Source: an uncultured bacterium (GTDB taxonomy: Bacteria > Gemmatimonadota > Gemmatimonadetes > Longimicrobiales > RSA9). From it: a DNA stretch of 58,126 nt. Below are positions 1 through 6,887 of the stretch, piece by piece. Where the stretch lies: the NCBI GenBank assembly GCA_937889645.1, contig CALBZE010000025.1:1-58126 (forward strand), read 5' to 3'. The first letter of the stretch is position 1. Each line of letters opens with the position of its first letter. The translations under genes and the position numbers were made by a program. Under the pieces are notes generated by a model, which saw only the letters and a program-made list of their open reading frames with translations, ran no database searches and was not told where the DNA came from.

Positions 1-160
1 TTCGGGCTGCCGCGACGGCGGCGCCGCGCCGGCGACCTGCGCCGGTAGGCGGACCCGCGCGTTGTGCGGGCGGCGGCGCAAGGCGAGGGGCGGCTCGGAC
101 GCATCGCCTGGCGGGCGCGGCTGCACCCAAGTGCACGACCGAGGCTGAACGGATGTTTCT

Positions 161-261
161 CGTGCGATTAGGTGGCTATACGGCACCGAATCGCACAACG
201 AAAGCCGCCCGCCCGAGATGATCGTGCGATTGGGTGCCTATAGATGACCGAATCGATCAAC
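161..261. repeat. Two imperfect 39-bp direct repeats with an internal inverted repeat
   Basis: The copies at 161-199 and 223-261 agree at 31 of 39 positions. The first copy has perfect 8-bp inverted ends, GTGCGATT near its start and AATCGCAC near its end. The GTGCGATT end recurs once more near 284-291. The arrangement looks like the remains of a small palindromic element. No transposase is nearby. Confidence 0.5.
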
Positions 262-417
262 CGCTCGCGACAAGGCGTTGGTTGTGCGATTGGCTACACC
301 CGGGCGGTGGCCGCCCGAGAGGTTCAGTGGGCGGCCAACCGGGGTTGGTGCGCCATCAGCACCGGTGGACGGGGCGCGAGCGGCTGCGACCGCGTGCCTT
401 CGGCGCGCGGGAGACGA

Positions 418-451
418 CGGCACCAACAATTCCTGCAGACAGAGCGCGACG
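418..451 (-). repeat. Dispersed 34-bp element, copy 1
   Basis: This is the reverse complement of a 34-base sequence found exactly at 19998-20031. Its 26-base core also occurs at 54933-54958. The core contains GTCTGCAGGAATTG. In the orientation shared by the copies, this one lies 3' of the minus-strand serpin gene and in the same sense as that gene. Function unknown. Confidence 0.8.
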
Positions 452-590
452 GGTTGTAGGGAGGGTTGTAACGTGTTCACAGAAAATCGCTTACGTTTGC
501 CGGGGGCTAACGCCTGTCCCATCTGGACATGCGCATGCAATAGCGGCTGGGGACGGAGCGGACGGTGAGCACCCCGTCGGCGCGCAGCCG

Positions 591-710
591 CCGGCCGCCA
601 ACGCGCCGGTCGCCAACGCGCCGGTCGCCAACGTGCCGGTCGCCAACCTGCCGGCCGCCCACCTGCCGGCCGCCAACGCGCCGGCCGCCCACCCGCCGCC
701 CGACCACGTG
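591..710. repeat. 15-bp tandem repeat, eight units
   Basis: Units follow the pattern CCGG[CT]CGCC[AC]AC + 3 bases. There are eight in a row, and the last is the most diverged. Because the period is a multiple of three, forward frames stay open and would encode pentapeptides such as PVANA. No start with a ribosome binding site supports translation, so I treat it as non-coding tandem DNA. Confidence 0.75.
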
Positions 711-797
711 CGCCCCCCGGCGACCAGCTCGCGTGCGCCCGCGGCGATTGCGGTAGGGGCGGGGGTGTGAGTCGGGAGCCCGACACCCGATGCTGCC

Positions 798-851
798 CCC
801 TGAGCCCCGACCCCTGAGCCCCGAGCCCTGAGCCCCGAGCCCTGAGCCCTA
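798..851. repeat. Heptamer tandem repeat (CCCTGAG/CCCCGAG units)
   Basis: Seven-base units alternating CCCTGAG and CCCCGAG run up to the serpin stop codon. The same heptamer family, in either orientation, appears at 4064-4094, 4304-4334, 18727-18860 and 51691-51733, always between genes. On the serpin transcript this tract forms the start of the 3' untranslated region. Confidence 0.85.
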
Positions 852-2108
852 CCCCCTCGGATCCCCAATCACGCCGATGAAAAGAATCGTCCCCGACAAC
901 CTTTCCCTGATCGCCACCAGGAAGGGCCGGTCCACGATCAGCTCGGGGGGCGGGGGATTCACGCTCGTGACGCCGAAGCCAACGCTCGTCACGGCCGCGG
1001 CCTCCGTCCCCTCCTCGTCGACCTTGAGGTAGGTGTCCTGCTTGACGAAGCTGAGGTAGGCTCGCGCCGCGCGCGTGAGGCGGGAGAAGTCGGCGCGCTC
1101 GGGGTCGAACGCGATGCCCATTCCGAGCGCCTTCAGCGCGAGGTTCAACCTGTCGCCGTATGCGAGCTCGAACTTCGGCAGTTCGACGCGGACCCGTCCG
1201 AAATCGCTCGCGCTCGCGATCCAGCGGTTCCACGTCTCATCGTCGAGCGAGGCGACCAGGTCGGCGACGGTGCCGGTCCTGGGCACGACGATCGTCATGA
1301 CGAACGCCTTACCGCCGTAGGGGATCTCGCCGACCGTCACGTCCGGGAGCGAGAGGTACCGGGTCGGCGGGGTGCCGCGCATCCGCGGGACCTGCACGAC
1401 CGAGCCGTCGGCGAGCGTGAACGGCCCAGGCGACGTATTCGCCGCATCGAACCGGTCGGTCCACTTCCCCTTGAAGTACACGGCGTTGAGGAGGAAGAGG
1501 ATGGCTTCGTCCGGTATGGTTTCGATCACCTCCCGGATGCGGCCGTTGGTCTTGTCGGCCGCCCACCCATTGATCACGTCTACGGAGGCGGGGTCGCCGA
1601 AGTCCAGCTCGCGCGCCTCGGCATCGAACCAGGTCCGGACCGCCTCGAAGAACCCGCTATCGAACGGGAGCCCCTTGCGGGCCCACGTCGAGTTCGCGAT
1701 GCGCAGCTCGACCCGCGGGTCGAGCGAGAGGAGCATTCGCGTGAGCTCGCGGTAGGCCTGGTTGATCTCGGCCTGGTCGAGGCCGTCGAACCCGAGCGTC
1801 GCACGCATGGCGTCGAACGTCTCGCCCGCGGCGCCGGTCATCGTCATCCCGAGCGCCATCGACGCGCTGAGCGGCGAGAGGAAGATGTTGGCCCGGTCAG
1901 GGCTGGCGGCGTGGACCTGGCGCAGCAGGTCGAAAGCGAAAGCGTTCGATCGCGCGATGACTTCCACCTCGACCGCGGTGAGGCTTCGCGGCAGCGTCCC
2001 GATCGCTTCCGGCGCCGCCTCGGGCCCGGCGGGATCCTGGCAGGCCGCGGCCGTGAAGGCGACGACGAGCGTCGCAACGATCCCGGTCGTCAGGTGCGTT
2101 ACGCGCAT
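849..2108 (-). CDS. Serpin family serine protease inhibitor, lipoprotein
   Basis: The 419-residue product begins with a lipoprotein signal ending in a lipobox (TAAAC, Cys23), so it should be anchored in an envelope membrane facing outwards. The body is a full-length serpin: NAVYFKGKW and the C-terminal DRPFLVAIRE and GTILFIGVIGDP segments are family hallmarks. The hinge EEGTEAAAVT at about residues 365-374 has the small residues needed for loop insertion, so it is probably inhibitory. The reactive loop then runs through a Pro-rich end (NPPPP). The bait residue cannot be fixed without an alignment. ATG at 2108 has GGAGG five bases upstream. It is divergent from the lipoprotein gene at 2497. 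The role is presumably protection of the cell surface from foreign or self proteases; the target is unknown. Confidence 0.95.
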   Translation of the reverse strand: MRVTHLTTGIVATLVVAFTAAACQDPAGPEAAPEAIGTLPRSLTAVEVEVIARSNAFAFDLLRQVHAASPDRANIFLSPLSASMALGMTMTGAAGETFDAMRATLGFDGLDQAEINQAYRELTRMLLSLDPRVELRIANSTWARKGLPFDSGFFEAVRTWFDAEARELDFGDPASVDVINGWAADKTNGRIREVIETIPDEAILFLLNAVYFKGKWTDRFDAANTSPGPFTLADGSVVQVPRMRGTPPTRYLSLPDVTVGEIPYGGKAFVMTIVVPRTGTVADLVASLDDETWNRWIASASDFGRVRVELPKFELAYGDRLNLALKALGMGIAFDPERADFSRLTRAARAYLSFVKQDTYLKVDEEGTEAAAVTSVGFGVTSVNPPPPELIVDRPFLVAIRERLSGTILFIGVIGDPRG

Positions 2109-2496
2109 TGGAACCTCCAGCTACGAACAGCCGACCTACAGCATCGACGGCGACGCCTTCACCGCGTCGCCGGCTGATTATGGAACGCGCGGCGTCGCGC
2201 TGCCGGGACATTCCAAGACGCTCCGATTCGCTGCGTCCGCCCGGGAGTATCGGCCGAGCCGAGGGGGTCCGCGGCGCCGCGATGGGTGCTAGCCCAGTAC
2301 GATGCGCGGTCGAGGCTGCGGAGGTGGTACGTGGTCGAGGCCACACGGGTCATAAGCGATCGACGCAACAAGGGTAGTGCGCAATCGCCGCGTCGTGCAT
2401 TAAATTGGGCGTCCCCCCGGAGCCGTGCACGGTGGGCGGCGCGGACGGACCGGGCCCCGTGAACGGGAGATTACTCACCTTCCTGAGGAGGCTAGA
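2109..2496. other. Divergent intergenic region
   Basis: These 388 bases separate the serpin and the lipoprotein genes, which are transcribed away from each other, so promoters for both should lie here. I could not pick convincing -35/-10 pairs. An AT-rich patch (CATTAAATTG) near 2398-2407 stands out against the GC-rich background and might be a -10 region for the forward gene. No gene seen. Confidence 0.4.
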
Positions 2497-3159
2497 ATGA
2501 GGAAGGACTTGACCGCTGGATTGCTCGCGCTGGTGCTGGCGTCGGGCGCGGTGGCGTGTAGCGACGATTCGACCGAGCCCGAGGAGTCGCAGCTGTCGGC
2601 CGAAGAGGCCCAGGCGCTGGCCGTGGCGCTGGGCGAAGTCGGCGTCGACGTGTTCTTCAGGCTGTATGCCGGAGGGCTGAACACGGCCGCGCCCGCCGGG
2701 ATGCATCCGTTCGGCAGCGACTTCGCGCCGCAGTCGCACGGGGGGGAGCACCTGACGCTGACGCGCTCGGCCACTGCGCCGTGCCCCTACGGCGGCACGG
2801 TGGCCGCGCAGGTGACGCTCGACATCGCCGAGTACCCGGAGGAGGACCGGGTCACCTTCGAAATGGAGGGGACGCAGACGCACGACAAGTGTCGCGTCAT
2901 GGCTCGGCAGCAGGAGTTCTCGATCAATGGCGACCCGAACCTCTCCTGGTCGTTCTACGCTGAAACGGTCGGCGACGACCCGGTCGGCGATATGTCGCTC
3001 GACTACAGCGGCGCGTTCCGCTGGGAGACGGCGGGTCGGCAGGGCCGCTGCACGATCGACTACTCGCTGCGGGTGAACCTTGTCGAACACCGCGCCACGA
3101 TGGAAGGCTCGTTCTGCGGCGCGACGGTCACGCAGACGGTCAACTGGACGAACGCCTGA
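2497..3159 (+). CDS. Hypothetical lipoprotein
   Basis: The product has 220 residues. The N-terminus has a lysine/arginine start, a hydrophobic stretch and a lipobox SGAVAC with Cys21, followed by an acidic serine-rich linker (SDDSTEPEES). That is the usual pattern for a lipoprotein in this kind of genome. The mature part is acidic and beta-rich with a few cysteines (CPYGG, DKCRV, RCTID, FCGAT), which could form disulfides after export. I do not recognise a family. The start is firm: AGGAGG lies a few bases before ATG at 2497. A strong GC hairpin follows 11 bases after the stop. Confidence 0.85.
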   Translation: MRKDLTAGLLALVLASGAVACSDDSTEPEESQLSAEEAQALAVALGEVGVDVFFRLYAGGLNTAAPAGMHPFGSDFAPQSHGGEHLTLTRSATAPCPYGGTVAAQVTLDIAEYPEEDRVTFEMEGTQTHDKCRVMARQQEFSINGDPNLSWSFYAETVGDDPVGDMSLDYSGAFRWETAGRQGRCTIDYSLRVNLVEHRATMEGSFCGATVTQTVNWTNA

Positions 3160-3170
3160 CGGGCGGCGGC

Positions 3171-3198
3171 CGGGCCGGGCCGCTCGCGGCCCGGCCCG
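3171..3198 (+). terminator. GC-rich hairpin after lipoprotein gene
   Basis: A perfect 13-bp stem (CGGGCCGGGCCGC with its complement) and a two-base loop begin 11 bases after the stop at 3159. There is no T-run, so it may stabilise the 3' end or work with Rho rather than act as a classical intrinsic terminator. Confidence 0.55.
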
Positions 3199-3248
3199 CC
3201 GCCCGCCGCGGGCGACCCGACTCGCCGCCCGCCGCGGGCGACCCGACT
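3197..3248. repeat. 26-bp perfect tandem duplication
   Basis: Two identical adjacent 26-base units (3197-3222 and 3223-3248) begin with CGCCGCCCGCCGCGGG. The first overlaps the right arm of the hairpin at 3171-3198. The tract lies between the lipoprotein and the flavin-binding protein gene. Confidence 0.85.
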
Positions 3249-3462
3249 CGCCGCGTAGCATCCAACGCCCGTCGCCTACCCTCTGCCGTTCGACCCGGCG
3301 CCCCCGCGCGCTCCTCCTCCGTTTCCCCCACCCCCGCCACTCCCCCGGCACGCCTCGTGCTCCGTACCGTCGTCGGCCGAGGACGAGACCTTCACGGCAC
3401 GACGCGATCGAGAACCTCACCGCACGACGCGATCTTCACGGACTCTTCCCGGAGCGGGAGCG

Positions 3463-4038
3463 ATGAGCGGCAAGGCCGAAGGACACCACGCGGCGGAGCA
3501 GGTGCCCACCGAGAAGAAGCTGGAGGACCTGTATCGCCTGATCGACGGGATCGAGGTCTGCATGTTCACGACCCGGCGGCCGGACGGCCACCTCGTCTCG
3601 CGGCCGATGCAGACGCAGGACCGTAGCGACGGCGCGGACCTCTGGTTCGTCACGAACATCGAGAGCAACAAGCTCGACGAACTCGCCACCGACCCCCACG
3701 TCAACCTCGCCTACTACCGCGACCGCACGCGGGAGTGGGTCTCGGTCAGCGGAACGGCGCGGGTCACGCAGGACCGCGCGAAGATCCGCGAGCTCTATTC
3801 CCCCGACTGGCGCGCGTGGTTCGGCGACGAGGGCGGCGCCCGCGACGGCGGCCCCGACGACCCGCGCATCGCCCTCGTCCTCGTCGACGCACACTCGGTG
3901 ACCTACATGAAGAAGGACCAGCCCGCGCCGGCGATCTTGTTCGAAGTCGTGAAGGGAATCGTGACGGGGAAGCGGCCGGACGTGGGATCGGTGCGGGAGC
4001 TGGACGAGGACGAGCTGGAGGGGAAGAGGGCGGCGTAG
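3463..4038 (+). CDS. Pyridoxamine 5'-phosphate oxidase-family general stress protein
   Basis: The 191-residue product matches the small split-barrel flavoproteins of the general stress protein 26 type. These bind FMN or a related flavin and have no settled physiological reaction. Visible signs are the barrel segment CMFTTRRPDGHLVSRPM near the start, LWFVTNIESNKLDEL, the VNLAYYRDRTREWVSVSGTARV strands and the C-terminal LFEVVKGIVTGKRPDVG. ATG at 3463 is preceded by GGGAGCG. It stands alone on the forward strand and converges with kbl. Likely a cytoplasmic stress or redox protein. The family call is firm; the function is not. Confidence 0.9.
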   Translation: MSGKAEGHHAAEQVPTEKKLEDLYRLIDGIEVCMFTTRRPDGHLVSRPMQTQDRSDGADLWFVTNIESNKLDELATDPHVNLAYYRDRTREWVSVSGTARVTQDRAKIRELYSPDWRAWFGDEGGARDGGPDDPRIALVLVDAHSVTYMKKDQPAPAILFEVVKGIVTGKRPDVGSVRELDEDELEGKRAA

Positions 4039-4063
4039 GGGGAGCTTCGGGGCTCGGCGAGTC

Positions 4064-4094
4064 AGGGCTCAGGGCTCGGGGCTCAGGGCTCAGG
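4064..4094. repeat. Heptamer repeat, left arm of an inverted pair
   Basis: GGGCTCA and GGGCTCG heptamers follow the stop codon at 4038. The tract at 4304-4334 carries the same family in the opposite orientation, so transcripts from either side could fold across the 17-bp tandem array between them. Confidence 0.85.
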
Positions 4095-4148
4095 TGACGT
4101 CGTGGGGCGCTGGATGCCGGGGTGTGGCGACCGGCGTCGCGCCTCGGG

Positions 4149-4213
4149 CACCGGGGCACCCCATGCACCGGGGCACCCCATGCACCGGGGCACCCCATGC
4201 ACCGGGGCACCCA
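4149..4213. repeat. 17-bp tandem array, 3.8 units
   Basis: The unit CACCGGGGCACCCCATG repeats perfectly three times, then a fourth partial unit follows. Each unit contains the near-palindrome GGGGCACCCC. The array lies between two inverted heptamer tracts in the gap between convergent genes. Confidence 0.9.
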
Positions 4214-4303
4214 AGGCGCCTGGGGCACCCTGGACACCCGGGCAGCTCGGGCACCCGGCCACCCTGATTACCCCCGCGTCGCTTCCAACCCCGGCTACCA
4301 CCC

Positions 4304-4334
4304 CCTGAGCCCCGAGCCCTGAGCCCCAAGCCCT
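4304..4334. repeat. Heptamer repeat, right arm of an inverted pair
   Basis: CCCTGAG and CCCCGAG units are opposite in orientation to 4064-4094. The tract ends 12 bases from the kbl stop and so lies in the kbl 3' untranslated region. Confidence 0.85.
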
Positions 4335-4346
4335 AAAAACCAGCAC

Positions 4347-5573
4347 CTATCCGTTGAACCGCCTGAGCACCTCCAGCACATAATCGATATCCCCCTCCGT
4401 ATGATCCGCATTGATCTGGAAGCGGATCTCCTCGTCGCCGCGGGGGACGACCGGGTAGGCGAGGCCGGTGGCCAGCACGCCGTTCTCGAACAGGTGCGCG
4501 ACCAGGGCGCGGGTCTTCGCGGTGTCGCGGACCAGGAGCGGGACGACGGGGTGTTCGCCGGGGATGACCTCGAAGCCGGCGTCGACCAGGCCCTGCTCGA
4601 AGCGGCGGGTCAGCGAGCGGAGCCGGTCGAGCAGCTCGCGGCCGCGCGGGCTGTCGAGGATCTCCAACGCCTTCATCGCCGCGTTCGCCTCGCCGGGCGT
4701 GATCGGGTTCGAGTAGATGTAGAACGGCGCAGTCTCGCGCAGGTACCGGATGACCGCCTCGCTGGAGACGACGTAGCCGCCGTTCACGCCGAACGCCTTG
4801 CCGAGCGTGCCGATCAGCACGTCGACCTTCGGCGAGTCGGTGTACTCCTCGGTCCCGCGGCCGGTCGCGCCGAACGCGCCGACGCCGTGCGAGTCGTCGA
4901 CCACGACGACGATGTTCTCGGGGAACTTGTGGTCGTGCCGGCGCGCGATCTCGACGATGGCGTCGAGCGGCGCGTGGTCGCCGCGCATGCTGAAGATGCC
5001 GTCGGTGATGACGACGACGCGCTTCGCGCGGCCGGCGGCGTCCTCGATCGCCTTCTCGAGCGCGGCCATGTCGAGGTGCGGGTAGACCGCCTTGTCGAGC
5101 GGGCGGGCGAGACGGATCGCGTTGATGATCGAGTTGTGGTTCAGCTCGTCGCTGATCACGATCGTGTCGGCGCTGACCAGGGGGTTGATCACGCCCATGA
5201 TCGTGGCGTAGGCGGACGAGAAGATCATCGCCGCCTCGCGGCCGTGGAACGCGGCGAGGCGCCGCTCGAGCTCGACGTGGGGCGCGTAGGTCCCGCTGAT
5301 GAAGCGGACCGCGCCCGGCCCGGCGCCGAAGGCGCGCGCGCCCTCTTCTTCCGCCTCGATGATCTCGGCACGAAGCCCCATCCCGAGGTACGAGTTGGAG
5401 TTCATGCGAATGAACTCGCGCTCGCCGTGGCCCTCGAGGAGGAAGCGGGGGCCGCGGTCGCCCGAGGGCGGGATGACCTTGGTCACCACCGTCTCGGCGC
5501 CCTTGGCCGTGCCTTTCCGCTCCAGGTCGGCCACGTGGTTCTGGAGCACTTCGCTGATTCGGTCGAGCGGCAT
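4347..5573 (-). CDS. kbl: Glycine C-acetyltransferase (2-amino-3-ketobutyrate CoA ligase)
   Basis: The 408-residue protein cleaves 2-amino-3-oxobutyrate with CoA to glycine and acetyl-CoA, the second step of threonine breakdown, using pyridoxal phosphate. It has the alpha-oxoamine synthase signature: DELNHNSIIN, the VDDSHGVGAFG motif with the cofactor-binding Asp/His, and the PLP lysine in TLGKAFG at about residue 259. Length is normal for the family. I chose ATG at 5573 because CAGGAG lies seven bases before it; an upstream ATG at 5600 lacks such a site. It follows the tdh gene by 88 bases on the same strand, so the two enzymes form an operon. A related enzyme (8-amino-7-oxononanoate synthase) is excluded by the partner. 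Confidence 0.93.
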   Translation of the reverse strand: MPLDRISEVLQNHVADLERKGTAKGAETVVTKVIPPSGDRGPRFLLEGHGEREFIRMNSNSYLGMGLRAEIIEAEEEGARAFGAGPGAVRFISGTYAPHVELERRLAAFHGREAAMIFSSAYATIMGVINPLVSADTIVISDELNHNSIINAIRLARPLDKAVYPHLDMAALEKAIEDAAGRAKRVVVITDGIFSMRGDHAPLDAIVEIARRHDHKFPENIVVVVDDSHGVGAFGATGRGTEEYTDSPKVDVLIGTLGKAFGVNGGYVVSSEAVIRYLRETAPFYIYSNPITPGEANAAMKALEILDSPRGRELLDRLRSLTRRFEQGLVDAGFEVIPGEHPVVPLLVRDTAKTRALVAHLFENGVLATGLAYPVVPRGDEEIRFQINADHTEGDIDYVLEVLRRFNG

Positions 5574-5661
5574 CGTTCTCTCCTGAGCGGTCGTTCTCAC
5601 TAAGGTCGAGGGGCGAGGCCGGCACCGGGACGACGGGCGCCGGCCGGGCCCGTGATTCGGT

Positions 5662-6630
5662 TCACTGCGCCGGCGCGAGCGGGAGCCCGAGCTTCTTCGA
5701 GAGCTGGGCGAGCATGTCGTCGGTCATGGCCTCGAGATCGTAGGCGGGCTGCCATCCCCACTCCTCGCGGGCGGCGGAGTCGTCGAGGCGACGCGGCCAC
5801 GAGTCCGCGATCGCCTGGCGGACGGGGTCGACGTCGTACTCGATCTCGAAGCCGGGGATGCGCCGGGCGATGGCGTCGGCCAGCGTCGCCGGCGTGAACT
5901 GCATGGCCGTCACGTTGAAGGCGTTGCGGTGCCGGAGCCGCGCGGGGTCGGCCTCCATCAGCTCGATCGAGGCGCGGATCGCGTCCGGCATGTACATCAT
6001 GTCGAGCTGGGTGTCGGGGCCGAGGAAGCAGGAGTAGCGGCCGTGCTCGAGGGCGTGGTAGAAGATCTCGACCGCGTAGTCCGTCGTCCCGCCGCCGGGC
6101 GGCGCGACGTACGAGATCAGCCCCGGATAGCGCAGCCCGCGCGTGTCGACGCCGAAGCGCTGGTGGTAGTAGTCGCAGAGCAGCTCGCCGGCGACCTTGG
6201 TCACGCCGTACATCGTCGTCGGCCGCTGGATCGTGTCCTGCGGCGTCGGGTCCGGCGGCGTCGACGGGCCGAACGCGGCAATCGAGCTGGGCGTGAAGAC
6301 CGCGCACCCGCGCTCCCGCGCGACCTCGAGGACCGCGTACAGCCCGTTCATGTTGACGTCGTACGCGTTCTGCGGGTTGCGCTCGGCCGTCGCCGAGAGG
6401 ATCGCGGCGAGGTGGTAGATGGTGTCGATGCGGTGGCGCGCGGCGACGTCGGCGAGTGCATTGCCGTCGCGGCAGTCGAGAAGCTCGAAAGGGCCGGCCT
6501 CGGCCAACGCATCGGCCGGCCGCCGAATATCCGATGCGACGACGGCGTCCTCGCCATAACGTGCACGTAAGGCAGGAACGAGCTCGGAGCCGATCTGCCC
6601 CGCCGCTCCCGTGACCAGGATCCGCCGCAT
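5662..6630 (-). CDS. tdh: SDR-type L-threonine 3-dehydrogenase
   Basis: The 322-residue protein is an extended short-chain dehydrogenase that should oxidise L-threonine with NAD+ to 2-amino-3-oxobutyrate, the substrate of the next gene. The Rossmann motif GAAGQIG sits at residues 8-14. FTPSSIAAFGPSTPP and MYGVTKVAGE (Tyr and Lys of the active site) are typical of the epimerase-like threonine dehydrogenases, which are unrelated to the zinc-dependent E. coli enzyme. ATG at 6630 follows GGAGTAGCG. It is first in the operon with kbl. A nucleotide-sugar epimerase is the main alternative, but the kbl partner and the SSIAAFGP motif argue strongly for threonine. Confidence 0.9.
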   Translation of the reverse strand: MRRILVTGAAGQIGSELVPALRARYGEDAVVASDIRRPADALAEAGPFELLDCRDGNALADVAARHRIDTIYHLAAILSATAERNPQNAYDVNMNGLYAVLEVARERGCAVFTPSSIAAFGPSTPPDPTPQDTIQRPTTMYGVTKVAGELLCDYYHQRFGVDTRGLRYPGLISYVAPPGGGTTDYAVEIFYHALEHGRYSCFLGPDTQLDMMYMPDAIRASIELMEADPARLRHRNAFNVTAMQFTPATLADAIARRIPGFEIEYDVDPVRQAIADSWPRRLDDSAAREEWGWQPAYDLEAMTDDMLAQLSKKLGLPLAPAQ

Positions 6631-6717
6631 CGCTACTCCACTTCCGAGATCATGAGGTTGCACGGCCGCCCCGATCCGCGGCCGTATGTATGGTTGAAAG
6701 CCGCCCCAAATGTACAC

Positions 6718-6758
6718 GGGGCCGGGCGGGGCGTTCAACCACCGCCCCGCCCGGCCCC
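6718..6758 (-). terminator. Strong hairpin between S9 peptidase and tdh
   Basis: A perfect 16-bp GC stem (left arm 6718-6733, right arm 6743-6758) with a nine-base loop lies 130 bases after the peptidase stop and 88 bases before the tdh start. No T-run follows on either strand. It probably insulates the two minus-strand units. Confidence 0.5.
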
Positions 6759-6887
6759 GCCTGTCGCCTGCGCCGCACGAGGTCTGGGGACGGCCCGGGC
6801 GCCGGTCGCGCGACCGGCGCCCGGGCGCTCGCCCACCGGTGCGCGCTACCTCCGGCGCGCCGGCCCCCTCGCGCTCACCCCGCTGCG

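Larger units (their letters stand above)
1..848. other. Gene-free, repeat-rich flank
   Basis: I see no convincing gene here: the open frames have no ribosome binding site and their products are low-complexity. The stretch holds an imperfect 39-bp repeat pair (161-199 and 223-261), one copy of a dispersed 34-bp element (418-451), eight 15-bp tandem units (591-710) and a heptamer tract (798-851) next to the serpin stop codon. The left edge is cut by the window, so a gene ending just upstream cannot be judged. Confidence 0.6.

Noticed and set aside
234..770. Plus-strand frame containing AxNxP pentapeptide repeats
   Set aside because: No ribosome binding site, and the rest of the frame is Arg/Pro-rich and unlike a protein; the repeat period of 15 explains why it stays open.
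4149..4213. CRISPR array
   Set aside because: Units of 17 bp are directly adjacent without spacers, and no cas gene is present.
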